Source of the DNA: Prionace glauca | Taxonomy: Eukaryota > Chordata > Chondrichthyes > Carcharhiniformes > Carcharhinidae | Direction of reading: 5' to 3' | Assembly (NCBI GenBank): GCA_037974335.1 | Contig: CM075760.1 | Location: 2,272,859 to 2,336,858 of the forward strand | DNA length: 64,000 nt | Shown: positions 58,971 to 64,000 of the stretch, in pieces | Layout of the letters: the number at the start of each line of letters is the position of its first letter | Position numbering within the stretch: position 1 is the first letter of the stretch | Program-made: the position numbers and the translations under genes | The notes under the pieces: generated by a model | The model's database searches: none | The model's input: only the letters and a program-made list of their open reading frames with translations | Told to the model about the DNA's origin: nothing

Positions 58971-59139
58971 CATTTATAATCGGTTGTTCAGTCTTTTAAC
59001 TGATTAACAACGCATCGTCACTAGCTTTATTAATACGCTTACTGAAAAAAAGTCTGTAAAACTCAGTTTTCAAACGAATCTGGCCAAGCCACATCAGTTT
59101 GTTTGTCTTTCTGCGTGGAGAAAGTTCCAGATTCTGTCC

Positions 59140-59335
59140 ACCCAATGGCTGCCATCATCGGTGGTGGAGGCGAACTCGCTGGGGTCTTTTAAAAGACTTC
59201 TGGATGAGTATATGGGGTTTAATGGGATTGGGGGTTATAGATAGGTCTATAGATTGGTGGGGTTGATGTGATCGGCGCAACTCGAGGGCCGAAGGGCCTG
59301 TTTGTGCTGTAATGTTCTATGTTCTATGTTCAATG
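59140..59335 (+). repeat. CR1 subfamily B, 3' end
   Basis: GTGGTGGAGGCGAACTCGCT, LLDEYMGFNGIGGYR and the B tail with TTCTATG repeats. Confidence 0.9.
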
Positions 59336-59339
59336 TGTG

Positions 59340-59645
59340 AAGAACACTTTTCTGATTTATTTGAGAACAAACTCACAAATTACTCTCAAATAAATCAGTT
59401 GGACTTTAACCTGGTGTTGTCAGACTTCTTACTGTGTTTACCCCAGTCCAACGCCGGCATCTCACATCATGACTGCTATCGACTCCGAAACTGTCGGATC
59501 CAAGTGAAGAGGATCTCCAAGAAGATTGCACATATCGACACAGACGTCAAGTTTTTACAGAGATGTAAACCTTGAAAGTTTGCGAGTGTGCTATCAAATA
59601 AATCGGTTGGACTTAAAGCTGGTGTTGCCAGACTTCTTACGGGAT
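59340..59645 (+). repeat. Penelope-like element, terminal region and ORF start
   Basis: GTTGGACTTTAACCTGGTGT and TTACTGTGTTTACCCCAGTC are the terminal wording. A short frame follows with HDCYRLRNCRIQVKRISKK and IDTDVKFLQRC, likely the N-terminal part of the element's ORF. The terminal wording reappears at 59600-59640 (CGGTTGGACTTAAAGCTGGT). Confidence 0.65.
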
Positions 59646-60534
59646 TCTATGAGGCCGGCCTGTAACTTCCTTCGCAAAAGAAGCCGAATATGACGTCACG
59701 TTGGCAGAATATCAATTGCCTTAATTTCCGGTGTCATGATGGAGAACTTGGGTTGTACCACTCTAAGTACTTACTGGGTTGTTCGTCCCCTGAATTGAAC
59801 TCGATAACCCGTGATTAATACAACTGAAGCAAAACTTCTACCTCCTTGTACCAGACTTCGCCCACCCGGCGTCAAAACAAGTGCTCAATTTGTCTTTTAG
59901 CTATTGTAACCATTGCCATTTAGCTTTGTAGATTCATGTGAAAGGAATGCCAAACTCTCCAGTTCCAATCATCGAATTGTTTGTAACATAACTAAGATTT
60001 CATTTTTTTTGTTTCAAATTAGACGTCATCACGTTTCTATATGGGATTTCATATACCATTCTGCACCCTCTGACCCCATTCTCACATTTGCAAAGGTTAT
60101 ATCCACGTTGCAGCTGTTTAATGCTGCATTGTCAGCAATTTTTTTTATGGTTCTCCTTCATCATAGCTCATTGATAAATATGTTGAAGACTGTCTGGCAC
60201 AATTCAGACGACCCCTCCGTGCTGGTGTCAATTCAATAGAAGTTGTTTCCATTAATTACTTAAAATTCCTCAGAAACGCCCCTGTCCGATTATTCTTCAC
60301 TGTTTCCCCAAAACTGTCTTCTTTCATTCCTGGTAGTATTCCAATAAATATTATTGCTGTTCTACCGAAATCTAAACATCCTGAATGATACAACTCAACA
60401 TTGGCGACAACAATGAGCAATGGTATTTGAAACTTCCTCCACTACTGGGGGAGGACAGACTGGTGTGAAGGTACGTAAATTTTCCCTTTTCTGGGAAAAA
60501 GGAAAATCGTACACTCTCCAGGAATTCATCTGCC

Positions 60535-61535
60535 ACTGTAATGCTGCTAATTTTATTAGCTCAATCTGTATGCAAATTAAAGTCACCCATGATTACTGTA
60601 GCACCCATTGTTATGTGCACCTCTGATTCCTTGTTTAAATGACAGTCATTACAGTCTGGAAGCTTGTAGGAAACGCATACTATTTATCTACCCCTTGTTG
60701 CTTCTTACCTCCACCCTGACTGAATCAACTTTTAGATTTTATGACCTAATACCCTCTCGCACAATGCACCGATTTAATCCTTAAGTAACAACACCTGTCA
60801 TCTCTTTCTCTTTACATCTATCTTTCCAAAACATCGAGAAAACTTGGTCATTCATAGAACATAGAACATTACAGCGCAGAACAGGTCCTTCGGCCACGAT
60901 GTTGCGCCGACCAGTGAAAAAGCAATGACCCTCTAACCACAACCAAACCCTTTCCATCCATAAACCTATCCACTGATCTCTTAAACGCCCCCAAACTAGG
61001 CGCATTTACAACTTCAGCAGGAGTTCCAAACATTGGCCATTCTGCAGTTAACTGTCATTACAATGATATCATACCCGTTTGTATCTATTTGCCTCTTAAC
61101 TCATCTTCATTACCGTGAATGATCAGTGCAATCAGATGTAGTGCTTTTAGACAAGTCCTTCTAACATTTTACACACCATATTTTCTACAATGGCCTCAGT
61201 TGCTACTTATTTTTGCTTCCTCTACTTTCTGTTTTTGCTTTATTTTATTTTTTTCAATTCTCTTTGTTTGCCATTCTCCTGTCTCCACGCAGAGGTTCCC
61301 ATTCCCAGCATTACTAGCAAATAACTAACCGAGGATACTAATTGCTGTTTTTTTCTGCTGGAGTGCAGCCCATGCCGCCTGCATATGTCGCACCTTTTCG
61401 AGAATCAGTTCCAATGCCTCCAGAACCTAAATCCTTCCATCTTACACTTGTCATCTAATTCTTCACTTGGTGTGTCTTGTGAGCCCTTCTCTTCCATACT
61501 AGCTGAAACTCTCTGCCACGGCGTTCCTGAACATT
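60535..61535 (-). repeat. Old CR1, 5' and endonuclease region, with a younger CR1 inserted
   Basis: AAAGTCACCCATGATTACTG (the GDFN endonuclease stretch reversed), CTGACTGAATCAACTTTTAG, then after an insertion CATACCCGTTTGTATCTATT and GCAGCCCATGCCGCCTGCAT. These are the reversed endonuclease and 5' sections of a CR1 copy, too decayed for a frame. Confidence 0.6.
60857..61020 (-). repeat. CR1 subfamily A 3' end, nested
   Basis: AGAACATTACAGCGCAGAAC to GGCGCATTTACAACTTCAGC, a 5'-truncated A tail inside the old CR1. ACTTGGTCATTC (60843-60854) and CATTGGCCATTC (61032-61043) look like a diverged duplication. Confidence 0.75.
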
Positions 61536-62104
61536 CTTGTAGGTAAATTTTATGTTACCCTGTAGGTGTGCCATGTTTCAACCGACCCCAAACTGATGCC
61601 AATGCACTTGTAATGTGAAACATCTATTCAAAATATTCACAGCTCCCATATTAAAATATTTTACTTCGCTGCCGCTGCACTGACTATCCCTTAACAGCTG
61701 GAGTCATCAAGAGATTGCTTTCTTCCATGTTTTCCTGCAGATACCAATGCTATTTCAAAGTACGTTCGTCGTTACTTCCCCTTATATGATTGTCTGAAAA
61801 ATGGGCTGTGATTTTTTTTACTTCACAATGTTATCTTCAATATGCAGTGATGTTACTTCACACCACTGAGACAAACTACCATGAGAGACTCGTGTTTCTT
61901 GTTACAGAAACACCAGTCAATTTGACGACCAACTTCCCTCAGGCATTTCATTTTTACACTTTCCGATTTCATCGTTTTTAAAATAAATTCCTCAAAGTGC
62001 CATGCACGAGCACTCGGCAGCACCAGGCCAAGCTCTGCAAAGAGATCTGAACATGTAGTTTCGATACTGAGCTTCACTGGAACTTCATTGGAACATTGCA
62101 GCAA

Positions 62105-62960
62105 ACCAAAGATAGACATGTGAGCATGGGAACCAGATCGTGTGTTAAAATGGCAAGCAACCGGATGGTCAGGGTCCTGATTTCACACAGACTGAAGGTG
62201 CACAGCAAAGAGATCACCCAGTCTATGCTTGGTCTCTTCGAAACAGAGGAGACGACATTGGGAGCAGTGAATGCAATGCAGCAAATTGAAAAAAAAACTG
62301 TCAGTAAAATGCTGCTTAACCTGGAAATAATGTTGGGCAGCAGAGTAGCACAGTGATTAGCACTGCTGCTTCACAGCTTCAGGGACCTAGGTTCAATTCC
62401 CGGCTTGGGTCACTGTCTGCCCGGAGTTTGCACATTTTCCGCGTGTCTGCGTGGGTTTCCTCCGGATGCTCCGGATTCCTCCCACAGTCCAAAGACGTGC
62501 GGGTTACGTTGATTGGTCATGCTGAATTGACCGTAGACGCAGAGATTAGAGAGGATTAGTGGGTAAAATATGTACGGATTGGGGGTCGGGCCTGGGTGGA
62601 ATTGCGGTTGGTGTAGACTTGATGGGCCTCAGGGCCTCTTTCTGTACTGTCGGGTTTCTATGATTCTATAACCCTGGGCGGTAAGCATGGAAGAAATAAA
62701 GGGGCACATGTTACACCTTCTGCGATTGCATGGGAATGTGCCATGAGCGACGGGAGTGATGCTGAGCACAGTGGAGAAGTGGACAAGGTTATCCCGGAGG
62801 TCTCTCCAGAATGCTGACAGAGGGAGTGAAGGGATGATATGTTCGGTGGCGGCATCACACTGGAGTTGGCGGAAATAGCAGAGGATTATGCTTTGCTTGT
62901 GCAGGCTGGTGCGGTGAAATTCAAAAGCAAAGGAGACTCCATCCTTTTATAAGGAGAGGG
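62105..62960 (-). repeat. Second Penelope-like family (GIY-YIG part), split by a SINE
   Basis: Read on the minus strand, 62160-62290 gives CIHCSQCRLLCFEETKHRLG and DLFAVHL, which matches the Cys-x2-Cys then G-L-YIGET-RRLGDRF pattern of a GIY-YIG nuclease. 62680-62960 gives the upstream linker (HSHAIAEGVTCAP). The wording differs from the family at 11468, so at least two Penelope-like families are present. Decayed. Confidence 0.65.
62335..62672 (+). repeat. SINE, full length, inserted in the Penelope-like copy
   Basis: Head GGGCAGCAGAGTAGCACAGT, B box GGTTCAATTCCCGGC, core TTCCTCCCACAGTCCAAAGA, tail CTATGATTCTATA. Confidence 0.9.
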
Positions 62961-63626
62961 GGAAGGGCGAGAGGGTCATGGCGTGGGAGAGTACAAACGG
63001 CCACTGGTAAAAGTAAGGGTAGTGTTGCATTAAATTGTCAAAAGACCATGAAAAACATTTCAATAATGCAGACAGGATATATTGTTCTGCGGGTCGGAAT
63101 CGTATGTCAGAATGACACCGACACGGCTATGTCATGTGCAGATGGCCAGAAAGCAGATTGCTTCAAATCCAGCAGTTGACCAAACACAGGAAAGAGGTTG
63201 TTTTTTTTTCAGACCAACAGATATTCAGTGAGCAGAAAATGGTGAATCACGTCAAATTTGAAATTGCACATTCAGATCATATCAAATCCAGATAGGCAGC
63301 ACCAGGTGTGCTAAGAAGCAATCACTTATTCGAAGAACCGTCACATTTCCCCCGCGAAACATTCTAAATTAGTGTTGTATTTATAAAAGTGAAATCATAC
63401 AATTCAATTCTCATTGATCAGGTTAAGAAGGCACATGACTTAGTGAGATTTTCTCTTCTTCAGATTACGATTGTTGACTGAGGATGATAGGTGCCCGAAT
63501 CCAGAATCTTCTTCACCTTTTACTACCGTAAAACCAAATATATTTATTATTGTATCTGTAATTTGTACATCATCTGTCTCCTTAAATAACTCACGTGGTT
63601 TAAATGCATTTTTTCCTCCACTGCAG

Positions 63627-63635
63627 GTGAAGTAG
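63627..63635 (+). CDS. Probable IgNAR membrane exon TM2 (Val-Lys-stop)
   Basis: A strong acceptor (TTTTTTCCTCCACTGCAG, ending 63626) is followed at once by GTG AAG TAG. TM1 ends in phase 0 after AIK, so the join gives the cytoplasmic end TAIKVK. IgM-type membrane forms end in KVK, with VK encoded by a separate tiny last exon, so sequence, phase and acceptor all agree. The 5.9-kb distance is long and no polyadenylation signal is seen before the window ends, so the assignment is an inference from the motif. Confidence 0.65.
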   Translation: MK

Positions 63636-64000
63636 CGGCTGCTTGGCTTGAAGAGACTTCTGGCACATGTTCAAAGGGAACTTCTCTCGAATTCCGAACC
63701 CTGCTTGTTTCAAATTGTCTCACCCTATCAGAAGTACCGCTGCTCCACGGCGACCCCTCATCATCTGTTACTATCAATTCTTATCCAATCCACGTCAAGT
63801 TGTTGGCTTCATTTTTTTTTATTGGCTCACAATGTTCGGTTAAGCATTATTGGTCAAACAAAGCAGTGTTTCGGTAAAATCCCACTGAACCAATTGAAGT
63901 TAATTGTAAATACATCACTGAATGATGCGCTAAGTTGATTGTGCTTTTGAAATAGAAGTTGCCTTGCTTAGCTGTTAAACTTTTCCAGTCAAATTGAATT
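63636..64000 (+). other. Probable 3' UTR of membrane IgNAR, or flank
   Basis: No AATAAA found in this stretch and no other gene recognised. Confidence 0.4.

Larger units (their letters stand above)
57698..63626 (+). other. TM1-TM2 intron (5.9 kb)
   Basis: Filled by SINE, CR1 and Penelope-like pieces listed separately. The remaining parts 57700-58595, 59640-60530, 61540-62100 and 62965-63600 hold nothing I recognise. Confidence 0.55.

Noticed and set aside
1-64000. Endogenous retrovirus, LTR element, Polinton or CRISPR array
   Set aside because: No long terminal repeats, gag/env or capsid wording, or regular spaced repeats were seen; all RT-like frames have CR1 wording, and the GIY-YIG frames are Penelope-like.

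Overview
The window is vertebrate genomic DNA, almost certainly from a shark. Its core is a single plus-strand immunoglobulin cluster of the IgNAR type (the heavy-chain-only antibody of cartilaginous fish), in unrearranged germline form. The assignment rests on a V segment with the IgNAR FR1 signature (DQTPRTATKETG) and the IgNAR FR2/FR3 pattern (IGGRY), a J segment reading DGAGTVLTV, and five C1-set constant exons with the IgNAR order and signatures (for example HSATNSN and KEIRSTS at the end of C1, EEIW in C2 and C4). Introns and flanks are full of CR1-type LINEs, a tRNA-derived SINE and Penelope-like elements.

IgNAR layout: octamer/TATA promoter (32378-32411), leader exon (32504-32546), V exon (32686-32963) with a 22-bp-spacer RSS, then what I read as four D segments (33219, 33685, 33957, 34349), a J (34744-34789) with a 23-bp-spacer RSS, C1 (41458-41757), C2 (43426-43725), C3 (43814-44131), C4 (50284-50604), C5 with secretory tail (51023-51405), a transmembrane exon (57540-57697) and a likely two-codon terminal membrane exon, Val-Lys-stop, at 63627-63635. 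All constant exons join in phase 1, the reading frame stays open from J through C5, and the RSS spacers obey the 12/23 rule in the order V-D1-D2-D3-D4-J. Three D segments is the number I know from nurse shark, so a fourth, created by a visible 465-bp tandem duplication that also copied the V 3' end, is the most interesting signal here.

Upstream flank (1-32.3 kb): remains of a GPR139-like receptor pseudogene split by insertions (about 1.39-4.0 kb), then a dense field of nested retroelements. Notable are a SINE split by one CR1 that is itself split by a nearly full-length younger CR1 (12.6-17.3 kb), CR1 copies inserted into CR1 copies (17.3-22.9 kb), and a perfect tRNA-Val(CAC) joined to a SINE as one insertion with a single target-site duplication (28.1-28.5 kb). 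From 29.6 to 32.3 kb I see no gene.

Inside the IgNAR gene the J-C1, C3-C4, C5-TM1 and TM1-TM2 introns (each about 6 kb) have grown by CR1, SINE and Penelope-like insertions, while C2-C3 (88 bp) and C4-C5 (418 bp) stay compact. C2-C3 and C4-C5 look like two copies of one two-domain unit. I saw no retrovirus, LTR element, Polinton or CRISPR array. CR1 subfamilies are labelled A-D here by their 3' tails and RT wording; these are my labels, not database names. All repeat boundaries are approximate unless a target-site duplication is given.
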